Assembly: GCF_022808175.1 (NCBI RefSeq)
Contig: NZ_JALGBX010000014.1
Location: forward strand, 1-64,000
Reading direction: 5' to 3'
DNA from: Streptomyces sp. AP-93
GTDB lineage: Bacteria; Actinomycetota; Actinomycetes; Streptomycetales; Streptomycetaceae
Length of the DNA stretch: 64,000 bases
Of the stretch, positions 23,977 to 31,520 are shown in pieces. The first letter of the stretch is position 1, and each line of letters starts with the position of its first letter. The notes under the pieces are model-generated. The model was not told where the DNA came from. It saw only the letters and a program-made list of their open reading frames with translations, and searched no databases. Both the position numbers and the translations under genes were made by a program.

Positions 23977-24579
23977 ATGAACGATCGCATGGTGTGGATC
24001 GACTGCGAGATGACCGGGCTCTCGTTGACGGACGACGCACTTATCGAGGTGGCCGCACTGGTCACCGACTCGGAGCTCAACGTGCTCGGCGAAGGCGTGG
24101 ACATTGTGATCCGCCCGCCGGACGCGGCCCTGGAAACCATGCCCGACGTGGTGCGCCAGATGCACACGGCGTCCGGCCTGCTCGACGAGCTGGCCGGCGG
24201 GACCACCCTCGCGGATGCGGAGGCGCAGGTCCTGGCCTACGTACGGGAACACGTGAAGGAACCCCGCAAGGCCCCGCTCTGCGGAAACACGGTCGGTACC
24301 GACCGCGGATTCCTGCTGCGCGACATGGCCGCACTGGAGGGCTACCTGCACTACCGGATCGTGGACGTGTCCTCGATCAAGGAGCTGGCACGCCGCTGGT
24401 ACCCGCGCGCCTACTTCAACAGCCCGCCGAAGAACGGAAACCACCGGGCGCTCGCGGACATCAAGGAGTCCATCGCCGAGCTGCGCTACTACCGGGAGGC
24501 CGTCTTCGTACCGCAGCCCGGTCCGGACTCGGACACGGCGCGCACCATCGCCGCCAAGCACGTCGTCCCCGGCGCCTGA
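23977..24579 (+). CDS. orn: Oligoribonuclease
   Basis: A 200-residue DEDDh 3'-5' exoribonuclease that degrades short RNA oligomers, including the pGpG product of c-di-GMP hydrolysis. The start is ATG 23977. ExoI motif WIDCEMTGLS supplies Asp and Glu; ExoII lies around NTVGTDRGFLLRDM; ExoIII is NHRALADIKESI with the catalytic His and Asp. Length and motif order are normal. S. coelicolor ornA lies next to adpA and is needed for normal development. It may serve c-di-GMP turnover along with the cdgA-like gene at 53954. Confidence 0.95.
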   Translation: MNDRMVWIDCEMTGLSLTDDALIEVAALVTDSELNVLGEGVDIVIRPPDAALETMPDVVRQMHTASGLLDELAGGTTLADAEAQVLAYVREHVKEPRKAPLCGNTVGTDRGFLLRDMAALEGYLHYRIVDVSSIKELARRWYPRAYFNSPPKNGNHRALADIKESIAELRYYREAVFVPQPGPDSDTARTIAAKHVVPGA

Positions 24580-24673
24580 CACCACCGGAGAGGGGTGCGG
24601 GAAAAGGGGGGAGCGAGCACCCTCCCGGACCCTGTACCCTTTTCTTCGGCCGGTCGGTTTTCCGACCGGACAT

Positions 24674-24747
24674 GGTGGGTGTAGCTCAGTTGGTAGAGCA
24701 CCTGGTTGTGGTCCAGGTGGCCGCGGGTTCAAGTCCCGTCACTCACC
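24674..24747 (+). tRNA. tRNA-His (GTG)
   Basis: A cloverleaf with acceptor GTGGGTG pairing with CACTCAC (one G-T), D-arm GCTCAGTTGGTAGAGC, anticodon arm CCTGG-TTGTGGT-CCAGG with GTG at 24706-24708, and T-arm GCGGGTTCAAGTCCCGT. The extra 5' G at 24674 opposite C at 24747 is the histidine-specific G-1. CCA is not encoded. Confidence 0.97.
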
Positions 24748-24752
24748 CTGTG

Positions 24753-24790
24753 GGAAGGCCCCGATCCGCGAAAGCGGACCGGGGCCTTCC
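24753..24790. terminator. Terminator after tRNA-His
   Basis: GGAAGGCCCCG pairs with CGGGGCCTTCC, with an inner TCCGC-GAAA-GCGGA stem. It sits between the tRNA and the convergent secreted-protein gene and can terminate both strands. Confidence 0.88.
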
Positions 24791-24796
24791 GCGTTC

Positions 24797-26530
24797 TCAG
24801 AACAGCAGGTTGTACTCGGCGAAGCCGGTACCGAGGACACCGACCTTCACCCGCGAGCCGAACGGCTGCGTCGCGGTTCCCGTGCCCTTGTAGAGCCACA
24901 GGACGCCGGCCTTGTCCCGGGCCACCATGTCGGCCTTGCCGTCGGACGTCAGGTCACCCGGCGCGACGATCGAGTTGTAGATCTGCCAGCCGGTGCCTAT
25001 CTGCTGCCTGCTCGCCAGCGGGTTCGAGGCCGACCCCGTGCCCCGGTAGAGCCACAGCTTGCCGTCCTTGTCCCGGGCCACCAGATCGGCCTTGCCGTCA
25101 CCGGTCAGATCGACGCCGCCGACGAGCTGGTCGTAGATGTTCCAGCTGGTGCCGATCTTCACCTTGGTCCCGAACGGCTTCGAGTTCAGGCCCGTGCCCG
25201 GGTACAGCCACAGGCCGCCCGAGGCGTCCCGCGCCAGCAGGTCCGCCTTCTTGTCGCCGGTCACGTCGGAGACACCGACCAGCGTGTTGTAGACGTTCCA
25301 GCCGGAACCGACCCGTATCCGGTCCTTGTAGATGCCGCCGTCACCCGACGTCGGGTGGAGCCACAGCACCCCGGCCTTGTCCCGCCCCACCGCACCCCGC
25401 CCGGTGCTCTGCACGGTCACCGGCCCCAGCCGGGTCAGCGCGGTGTACTGGTTCCAGTCGAAGTTGCCGCCGACCGGGTCGACCGGCGTGAACAGCTCGG
25501 CGGCCTTGCCCGTGCCCTTGTAGTCCCACAGACCGCCCTCGGCGTCGCGGCCCACGATCCGGTACCGCTGGGTCACCGGAGTGGAACTGGCGATCGCGAA
25601 GTCCGAGGCCGTCTCCGGGTTGTCGCCCCAGCCGGAGGTGTACACCTCGTAGACCGCAGTGGCGCTCAGCTTCCACGCGGGCGTGGTCGCTTCGGACTTC
25701 AGCGTGTAGGTGACCGTGTAGTCACCGGGCTTCGCGATGTCGCAGCGGACCTCGTTGCCATACCCGAGGTCGCCGAGGGAGTGGGAGCACTCCGCACCGG
25801 CGGCACCGCCGGCGTCGACCCCGGCGACCGTGACCTTCAGCTCGCCGTCGTCCCACCGGCGGAAACCCGCCGCCGGGGAGAGGCTCACCTGCAGCTTGCC
25901 CTTGTCGACCGCGTGCAACTTCACCGTGTGCTGCACCGTGCCGCCGGCCCGCAGCGTCGGCGTCGACTGCGTGACGGTGTTCTGCGCGACGTGTGCCTTG
26001 CTCTTCACGGTGACCGTCGCATGCGCCCGACGCGGGCCGATGGCCTTGGATCCCGCCGTCTGCGCCTCCTTGATGCCCGCGGTGATGCTGGCTCCACGTG
26101 GCACGTAGACGAGGCTGTAGTAGGCCGTCACGCCGTGGCCTGCGGTACCGGCCGCCGAGACACTCGGGCCCGGATTGCCCCATTCCTTGACGTCACACAG
26201 GTACACCCCGGCGACACCCGCCTTCGGCGCGCAGTCACCGGTCGGGTCGACCTTCAACCCGGTCGGTACCCCACCGCCGGACCAGCCGGCGTCCGTGAGC
26301 GGCTTCTTGCTCAGGGCGTAGACGTACGTACCGTCCGGCCGCCCGCTGTCCTGGCCGCCCGTGGTCCCCGGCGACAGCTCGGCCCGCCCCTCGCCGGGCA
26401 TGAGGACACCGTCCAGCAGCCCGTCGAAGTAGAACGTCGGGTCCCCGGCCGCCACGGCCGTGCCCGCACCCGCGATACCGCCGGTGACGAGCAGCGCAAC
26501 CACGACACCCGCACCCAAAAGCCTTTTCAT
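24797..26530 (-). CDS. Secreted FG-GAP/VCBS-like repeat protein
   Basis: A 577-residue exported protein starting at ATG 26530 with a Sec signal (LLGAGVVVALLVTGGIAGAG, cleaved near AVAAGD). Residues ~30-330 form beta-rich, possibly Ig-like domains with two Cys pairs (GDCAPKAGVAGVYLCD; AECSHSLGDL..VRCD). The C-terminal third holds five or so repeats of about 48 residues with DLTGDGKADLVARDKDGKLW and YRGTG, the FG-GAP/tachylectin-type propeller pattern with calcium-like DxTGDGxxD motifs. Such proteins are common secreted Streptomyces proteins; ligand binding or adhesion is plausible, no enzyme motif is seen. Confidence 0.82.
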   Translation of the reverse strand: MKRLLGAGVVVALLVTGGIAGAGTAVAAGDPTFYFDGLLDGVLMPGEGRAELSPGTTGGQDSGRPDGTYVYALSKKPLTDAGWSGGGVPTGLKVDPTGDCAPKAGVAGVYLCDVKEWGNPGPSVSAAGTAGHGVTAYYSLVYVPRGASITAGIKEAQTAGSKAIGPRRAHATVTVKSKAHVAQNTVTQSTPTLRAGGTVQHTVKLHAVDKGKLQVSLSPAAGFRRWDDGELKVTVAGVDAGGAAGAECSHSLGDLGYGNEVRCDIAKPGDYTVTYTLKSEATTPAWKLSATAVYEVYTSGWGDNPETASDFAIASSTPVTQRYRIVGRDAEGGLWDYKGTGKAAELFTPVDPVGGNFDWNQYTALTRLGPVTVQSTGRGAVGRDKAGVLWLHPTSGDGGIYKDRIRVGSGWNVYNTLVGVSDVTGDKKADLLARDASGGLWLYPGTGLNSKPFGTKVKIGTSWNIYDQLVGGVDLTGDGKADLVARDKDGKLWLYRGTGSASNPLASRQQIGTGWQIYNSIVAPGDLTSDGKADMVARDKAGVLWLYKGTGTATQPFGSRVKVGVLGTGFAEYNLLF

Positions 26531-26613
26531 GTTCCCCCCTGGCAAATCGATCAATCGGCGGACGCTAGCACGCGCCATCCTCGGCGGATGCGGTCGGGGC
26601 CGCCCTTGATCGC

Positions 26614-27474
26614 CTACGCCCGAAAGGCGTCCGCGTGGTCCGCGCACCACGTCTCGAAGGTGCGCGGCGCATGGCCGGTGAGGTGCTCCACCGCGTCGGT
26701 GAGGTCGACCGGAAGGCCGTCCGAGGCGGCCCAGAAGTCGAGCAGGGCCTCCGCGTACGGGCCCGGTATGTAGCCGTCGACCTCGGACTTCCACTGCTCG
26801 CGCGAGACGGCCTCGAAGGGTATGGAGTGGCCGACGGCGTCGCCCAGTATGGCCAGCTGGGCGGCGAAGGTCAGCGTCTGCGGACCGGTCAGGGTGTACG
26901 CGCGACCCCCGAGCGAGGGGTCGGTGAGGACCGTGAAGGCGGCTTCGGCGAGGTCGGTCTCGTGGACCGGGTCGCTGTACGCACCCGGGTAGGGCAGGTG
27001 AACCGGGCGGCCCGATTTCAGCGACCAGGCCCAGCCGAGGGCATTGCTCGCGAAGGATCCGGGGCGCAGGAGTGTCGTCCGCAGCGGGGAGGCGAGGAGG
27101 GCCTGCTCCACTGCCAGGTGGGAGGCGGCGAGGGGACTGTCGGCGGCGTTGGGGGCGAGGGCCGAGGAGGAGGACAGGAGGACGACGTGTTCGACTCCGG
27201 CGCTGACGGCCTCCTTCACGAATGCATCGACGGCTGCGGCCTCGGCATAGAGGAAAACGGAGCGAACGCCGGCGAGGGCTTCGGGGAAGGTCGTCGGGTC
27301 GGTGAGGTCGCAGTGGACGGTGCCAGGTGTATCCGGCTCGCGGGATCCGAGGCGGTGCGGGACGCCGTGGGCGGTGAGGAGGGACGAGAGACCGCGGGCG
27401 ATGGAGCCGCGGCCACCGGTGACGAGGACCTTCGAGTTACTCGAGATGTTCGACACCTTCGACACGTTCGACAT
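26614..27474 (-). CDS. NmrA-like NAD(P)-binding protein
   Basis: A 286-residue Rossmann-fold protein of the atypical SDR/NmrA family starting at ATG 27474. The nucleotide motif is VLVTGGRGSIARGL near residue 17, then HVVLLSSSSALAP and TTLLRPGSFASNALGWAWSL. The catalytic Tyr-x3-Lys of classical SDRs is absent, so it may be a redox sensor or quinone-type reductase. It is divergent from a MarR regulator with a strong palindrome in between, so it is probably the main target of that MarR. Its N-terminus has a short SNVSKVSNISSNSK repeat-like stretch of unclear meaning. Confidence 0.85.
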   Translation of the reverse strand: MSNVSKVSNISSNSKVLVTGGRGSIARGLSSLLTAHGVPHRLGSREPDTPGTVHCDLTDPTTFPEALAGVRSVFLYAEAAAVDAFVKEAVSAGVEHVVLLSSSSALAPNAADSPLAASHLAVEQALLASPLRTTLLRPGSFASNALGWAWSLKSGRPVHLPYPGAYSDPVHETDLAEAAFTVLTDPSLGGRAYTLTGPQTLTFAAQLAILGDAVGHSIPFEAVSREQWKSEVDGYIPGPYAEALLDFWAASDGLPVDLTDAVEHLTGHAPRTFETWCADHADAFRA

Positions 27475-27510
27475 GGCGGATTCCTGCTCTTCCTGCTCTA
27501 GACTGAGTAC

Positions 27511-27551
27511 GTGACGCAGATTCTGTGTGACGCATTCTCTGCGTCACACAG
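27511..27551. promoter_or_regulatory. Nested MarR operator palindromes
   Basis: CTGTGTGACGC at 27523-27533 and GCGTCACACAG at 27541-27551 form a perfect inverted repeat with 11-bp arms. An additional GTGACGCAG at 27511-27519 pairs with CTGCGTCAC at 27540-27548. The array lies between the divergent NmrA-like and MarR genes and is almost certainly the autoregulatory operator. Confidence 0.82.
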
Positions 27552-27575
27552 ATAAATTTGAGCACGGAGAAGCCG

Positions 27576-28076
27576 ATGTCAACCGATTACGCTCGTTCGA
27601 GTGATGAGTGGACCCGCGCCGAGCTGCTCGCGCGGATCGTCACCGAGAGCCAGCGGCACTACGCCGACTACTCGCTCTTCAACCAGGCCATGGCCGACCG
27701 CGTCGGCCTGCACCCCACCGACATGCAGTGCGTCGCCCTCCTCGACATGGAGCCCGGCCCGGTCAGCACCGGTGACATCGCCCGTCTCACCGGTCTGACC
27801 TCCGGCTCCGCCACCCGCCTCGTGGACCGGATGGTCAAGGCCGGCATCGTCGAGCGGCACGCCGACCCGAACGACCGCCGCCGCTCCCTCGTCGTCCTCT
27901 CCCCCGCCGCCCGCGACCGGATCGGCGCCGCCTGGGAGACCCCGGGCCGTGCCTTCGGCGCCGTTCTGGCGAGCTACTCCGACACCGAGCTCGCCGTCAT
28001 CGCCGACTACCTGCACCGGGCCGCCGAGGTCGGCCGCGCCCAGGCCAAGCGGCTGACCTCCGGGAACACGGACTGA
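27576..28076 (+). CDS. MarR-family regulator
   Basis: A 166-residue winged-helix MarR protein; ATG 27576 behind GGAGA is the chosen start. The DNA-binding region is DIARLTGLTSGSATRLVDRM, followed by the wing with DPNDRRRSLVVLS. Helical ends form the dimer. It is divergent from the NmrA-like gene across the palindrome at 27511-27551, a typical MarR/oxidoreductase arrangement that responds to a small electrophile, quinone or phenolic compound. Ligand unknown. Confidence 0.9.
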   Translation: MSTDYARSSDEWTRAELLARIVTESQRHYADYSLFNQAMADRVGLHPTDMQCVALLDMEPGPVSTGDIARLTGLTSGSATRLVDRMVKAGIVERHADPNDRRRSLVVLSPAARDRIGAAWETPGRAFGAVLASYSDTELAVIADYLHRAAEVGRAQAKRLTSGNTD

Positions 28077-28181
28077 GACCGGCCCCTACCGAACCGGCCG
28101 CTCCGGCGCTAGCCTCCCGCCCAACGGGCAACAGCGCGCGCCGGAGAAACGGGAGGGTCGGCGTGCGGCTGGAGGTTGTCC

Positions 28182-29522
28182 ATGCCCGCGCAGTCCCCCA
28201 CGCCGTCCCCCAAGTCCGCAGCCATACCCACACCCGCATCCACCCCCGCCGGCTTCCGCGCCGTGTTCGCCCTCGGCGGCCGGGCCCTGCCCGTCTACGG
28301 GTTCCTCGCCCGGCTCCCCGCCGCGCTGTGCCCCATCGGGACGCTGCTGCTCATCAACGAACGCGACGGCATCGGCGACGCCGGGACCATCGCCGCCGCC
28401 CTCTGGCTCGGCCAGGCCCTCGGGGGCCCGGTCATCGGCCGGCTCGCCGACCGGCGCGGCCACCGGCCCGTCCTGCTCGTCGCCTGCGCCGCGAACGCCG
28501 CCGTGCTCCTCGCCCTCGTCGCCGCCGTCCTCGGCGGGCTGCCGCTCGCCGCCCGCATCGCGCTCGCCGTCGCCGCCGGGCTCACGGCGGCGCAGGTCGG
28601 GCCGCTGGCCCGGGCCCGGTGGGCGCGGCTGGCCGGAGAGGACGAGGCCCTGGTCGGGGCCGCGCTCTCCTTCGACACCACCCTCGACGAGGTCGGCTTC
28701 ATGGTGGGGCCCGCGCTGGCCGGGATCCTCGCGGTGACCGTCCACCCCGCGTCGGCGCTGATCCTCGCGGCCGCCCTGGGCCTGGTGTTCGGGACCCTCT
28801 TCGCCCTGCACCCCACGGCGCCCGGCCCGACGGGACCCGGCGCCACGGGACCCGGCGCCGCGCCGCGGGGCGACGTACGACTGTGGTCTCCGGGGCTCGC
28901 GCTGCTCTTCGTCGTGGCCGTCCTGCAGGGCGCCGCCTGGAGCGGGGCCAACACCGGGGTCAACGCGCTCGCCGTGGCGGTCGGCTCCCCCGGGGCCGCC
29001 GGGCTCGTGTGGGCCGCCATGGCCGTGACCAGCTCGGTGGCCGGCTTCGTGACCGTGGCCCGGCCGGGGTCGGCCGGCCTGACGGTCCGGCTGCGCTGGA
29101 CCATCGCCGCCCAGGCACTGCTGACGCTTCCGCTGCTGGCCGTCTCCGGCCTGTGGGGCTCGGCCTTCGCCGTCGCCGGCATCGGACTGGCCGTCGCCCC
29201 GCACCTGATCGCGCTGTTCGGGCTCGTAGAACGGGCCGGTCCCGCACGGCGGATGGGCGAGGCCATGACCCTGGCCGGCAGCGGCCTGATCATCGGCCAG
29301 GCACTGGCCGCCGCGGCCGCCGGTCCGCTCGCCGCGGCCTACGGCTACCGGGCGGCCTTCGCCGTCTCGTGCGCGGCCGCGGCCGCCTCCGCGGTACTGG
29401 CGTGGGCAGCCGCCGACCGGGTCCTGGGGCCGGGACTCAGCCCGGCGAGGCCTTCATCGCCGCCAGCCCCTTCGCCAGATCCTCGGCGTTCATCACCGGG
29501 CCGACCTCCAGCTCGGCGTTGA
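28182..29522 (+). CDS. MFS transporter
   Basis: A 446-residue membrane protein of the major facilitator superfamily. ATG 28182 has GGAGG six bases upstream. About twelve hydrophobic segments are present, beginning with GRALPVYGFLARLPAALCPI. The motif-A-like loop between helices 2 and 3 is GRLADRRGHRPVLL. A Pro/Gly-rich loop (about residues 211-226) marks the middle. The C-terminal Pro/Arg/Ser-rich tail overlaps the convergent gene at 29437 by 86 bp. Substrate unknown; efflux of a drug-like compound is the usual guess. Confidence 0.85.
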   Translation: MPAQSPTPSPKSAAIPTPASTPAGFRAVFALGGRALPVYGFLARLPAALCPIGTLLLINERDGIGDAGTIAAALWLGQALGGPVIGRLADRRGHRPVLLVACAANAAVLLALVAAVLGGLPLAARIALAVAAGLTAAQVGPLARARWARLAGEDEALVGAALSFDTTLDEVGFMVGPALAGILAVTVHPASALILAAALGLVFGTLFALHPTAPGPTGPGATGPGAAPRGDVRLWSPGLALLFVVAVLQGAAWSGANTGVNALAVAVGSPGAAGLVWAAMAVTSSVAGFVTVARPGSAGLTVRLRWTIAAQALLTLPLLAVSGLWGSAFAVAGIGLAVAPHLIALFGLVERAGPARRMGEAMTLAGSGLIIGQALAAAAAGPLAAAYGYRAAFAVSCAAAAASAVLAWAAADRVLGPGLSPARPSSPPAPSPDPRRSSPGRPPARR

Positions 29523-29739
29523 ACTGCAGGAACAGATCCTCCAGCAGGGGCGGCAGCTGGGCGCTGTCCTGGAGGTCGAAGACCATCCAGCAGGACCGGA
29601 CGCCCTCGTGGAGGCCGAAGTAGGCGGCCTCCGGCTTCACGGTGGCCATGAGCTTCTTGATGGCCTCGGGAAGGGCGCCGCTCTTGATGCCCTCGTTCGT
29701 CCTTGCCGTGTCCATATGGGCCCTGAGCATGACTCTCAT
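29437..29739 (-). CDS. Conserved small protein (DUF3303-like)
   Basis: A 100-residue soluble alpha/beta protein starting at ATG 29739 (MRVMLRAHMDTARTNEGI). The order is strand-helix-strand-strand with FGLHEGVRSCWMVFDLQDSA, then a C-terminal helix (NAEDLAKGLAAM). This is compatible with a ferredoxin-like dimeric alpha/beta-barrel fold as in DUF3303 or YciI-like proteins. No catalytic residue is recognised. It overlaps the 3' end of the MFS gene, tail to tail. Confidence 0.7.
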   Translation of the reverse strand: MRVMLRAHMDTARTNEGIKSGALPEAIKKLMATVKPEAAYFGLHEGVRSCWMVFDLQDSAQLPPLLEDLFLQFNAELEVGPVMNAEDLAKGLAAMKASPG

Positions 29740-29818
29740 GCGCGGCTCCTTTCGTCACGGCCACCCTGAGCGCGGGTGCGGGCGGCGGCAACATCTCCGC
29801 CTCCGTCCGGGGCGCGGG

Positions 29819-30493
29819 CTACTCCGTCCGGTTCGTGCCCTGGATGTGGAAGTTGAAGTCCGTGTGCCCGAGGGTCCCCATCAGCCGGAGCCAGACCGGC
29901 AGCAGCATCTCCGTACCGCGCGCCGACTCGATGCCGCCCAGGTCGATGACGGTGTGCTCGCGCCAGTCGAAGGAGTACAGGAGCTCCCGTACGGCCTTCT
30001 TGGCCCCGGCGTCCTCACCCGAGAGGAAGACGGTGTGGTCGCCGGGGACCCTGGCCGGGTCGACCATGACCTGGCAGTTCATCGTGTTCAGCGTCTTGAC
30101 CACGCGCAGCCCCGGGAAGGTCCGCTGGATCAGCTCGCCCAGGCTGTCGCTGTCGACCGGGTCGAGTCCGGGCGGGAACCCGCGGGAGAAGTCCAGCGGG
30201 TTCGCGATGTCGATCAGGATCTTGCCGTCCAGGTGCGCGGCGTCCGCCGCCGTCAGGGCGGCCACGCTGACCTGCCCGCCCGTGGCGTTGACGAGCACCT
30301 CGCCGAGCCGGGCCGCCTCCGCGAAGGGGGCGAGGCCCGCCTCCGGGTGGGCCTGCTGCCACACGGCGTACTCGCTGCGCTCGAGGGTGACCCCGGGGTC
30401 CCGGGTGCCGATGACGACCTCGTGGCCGAGGGAGAGCAGCCGGGCGGCCACCGTACGGCCGACGATCCCGGTGCCGAGGACTGCGTAGCGCAT
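29819..30493 (-). CDS. NADP/F420-type oxidoreductase (Rossmann fold)
   Basis: A 224-residue protein starting at ATG 30493 behind GAGGGGA. The N-terminus YAVLGTGIVGRTVAARLL is a GxGxxG dinucleotide motif, followed by VVIGTRDP. Later blocks are ILIDIANPLDFSRGFPPGL and VVKTLNTMNCQVMVDP, as in the NADP-dependent F420 oxidoreductase-like family (F420_oxidored/P5CR N-terminal domain). Whether it uses F420 cannot be read from sequence. It stands alone on the minus strand, with a 26-bp tandem repeat 42 bp upstream of its start. Confidence 0.82.
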   Translation of the reverse strand: MRYAVLGTGIVGRTVAARLLSLGHEVVIGTRDPGVTLERSEYAVWQQAHPEAGLAPFAEAARLGEVLVNATGGQVSVAALTAADAAHLDGKILIDIANPLDFSRGFPPGLDPVDSDSLGELIQRTFPGLRVVKTLNTMNCQVMVDPARVPGDHTVFLSGEDAGAKKAVRELLYSFDWREHTVIDLGGIESARGTEMLLPVWLRLMGTLGHTDFNFHIQGTNRTE

Positions 30494-30534
30494 GACGGCT
30501 TCCCCTCACAAAAGGAAAGAACGGAAGGAACCAA

Positions 30535-30586
30535 CGAGAAGGGCGGACCCACTCAAGCAGCGAGAAGGGCGGCCCCACTCAAGCAG
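30535..30586. repeat. 26-bp tandem duplication
   Basis: A 26-bp unit starting CGAGAAGGGCGG and ending CCCACTCAAGCAG occurs twice head to tail (30535-30560 and 30561-30586) with a single A/C difference. It lies in the intergenic region between the DsbB gene and the oxidoreductase gene and could be a duplicated operator or a replication slip. Confidence 0.9.
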
Positions 30587-30634
30587 GTCGTACGGATTCC
30601 CGCGCGGGAGGCGTCGACTCCGCGCCAACCTCAG

Positions 30635-31276
30635 CTAGTCCAGGATCCCCACGTCGTAGAAGAACTGATAGCGCGTCGGGTCGTCCGGCAGGAACCAGTG
30701 GAAGCCCTCCTCCAGGAAGACGGCCACGACGTTCACGGCGATCACCAGCCCCAGGAACCACAGCGCGACCAGCCCCACCGTGCGGTACGCCCCCGGGCCC
30801 TCCGCCGGGACGGCCCGGTCCGCGGTGGCGTGGGCGAAGGCCAGGACGATGCCGATGGCGACGACCGAGGCCTGGAAGAGGATCCACGCCCAGACGTAGA
30901 GGTGCAGGCCGAACACCTCGCTCCCGTACCCCTTGTCGCCCGGCAGGACGTGCAGCATCGTCTGCCGCCACGAGGCGAACGAGCCGGCGATCACGGCGAC
31001 CAGGGACAGGCCCCAGCCCATCATGTAGTCGCGCCCGGTCACCGCCCCGCGCGACAGCGCCGTTCGGATGATGTGGGCCGCCCCCATCGCCGCCATCAGC
31101 ATGAACATCCGCTGCACGATGCAGAGCGGGCACGGGTACTCCCCCATGCCGAACTGGTAGAAGAGCCCGCCGCACACCACCCCGGTCCAGCCGATGACGA
31201 AGGCGCACGCGAACCAGAACTGGACGCGGCCCAGCAGGCCGCCCTCCAGCGGAGCCTCCGGGAGGAGGCTGGACAT
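30635..31276 (-). CDS. DsbB-family disulfide bond formation protein
   Basis: A 213-residue membrane protein. ATG 31276 is the likely start; a GTG at 31285 is an alternative. Hydrophobic segments include VQFWFACAFVIGWTGVVCGG, and the motif EYPCPLCIVQRM carries the Cys-x-x-Cys pair that shuttles electrons to quinone in DsbB enzymes. Additional helices follow, and the C-terminus ends in a polar HWFLPDDPTRYQFFYD. The second Cys pair of E. coli DsbB is not apparent. The upstream small membrane gene at 31288 nearly abuts, so the two form an operon. Confidence 0.87.
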   Translation of the reverse strand: MSSLLPEAPLEGGLLGRVQFWFACAFVIGWTGVVCGGLFYQFGMGEYPCPLCIVQRMFMLMAAMGAAHIIRTALSRGAVTGRDYMMGWGLSLVAVIAGSFASWRQTMLHVLPGDKGYGSEVFGLHLYVWAWILFQASVVAIGIVLAFAHATADRAVPAEGPGAYRTVGLVALWFLGLVIAVNVVAVFLEEGFHWFLPDDPTRYQFFYDVGILD

Positions 31277-31287
31277 CGCGGCCACGG

Positions 31288-31452
31288 TCAGTAGCTCAAG
31301 GTGAGGGCGAGGCTGCTGGTGATGTGGTGCGCCATCAGCAGGATCACGGCGAAGAGCATGAGCCACCAGGCGCCGAGCACGACGAACCGCGGGGCGTCCC
31401 GGTACATCGCGATCAGCGTGGCGAGGAGGCCGCCGAAGATGAGGGTGTCCAT
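31288..31452 (-). CDS. Small membrane protein (DUF5993 type) paired with DsbB
   Basis: A 54-residue protein starting at ATG 31452 (MDTLIFGGLLATLIAMYRDA) with two hydrophobic helices, the second LGAWWLMLFAVILLMAHHI. It stops at 31288, only 2-12 bp before the possible starts of the DsbB gene, so co-translation is likely. I recall DUF5993 as a small actinobacterial family next to such DsbB genes. It could be an accessory subunit; no function is proven. Confidence 0.75.
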   Translation of the reverse strand: MDTLIFGGLLATLIAMYRDAPRFVVLGAWWLMLFAVILLMAHHITSSLALTLSY

Positions 31453-31520
31453 GGCGCGGACCGTACCGACAGGGGGACATACCGGGCGCGCGGCGCGCCC
31501 CCGCCGCCCCCAGGGTTACG

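Noticed and set aside
28086..29204. A 372-codon minus-strand open frame opposite the MFS gene
   Set aside because: It is a GC-driven antisense frame with low-complexity Gly/Arg/Asp composition and no domain; the plus-strand frame has clear membrane helices and a ribosome site.
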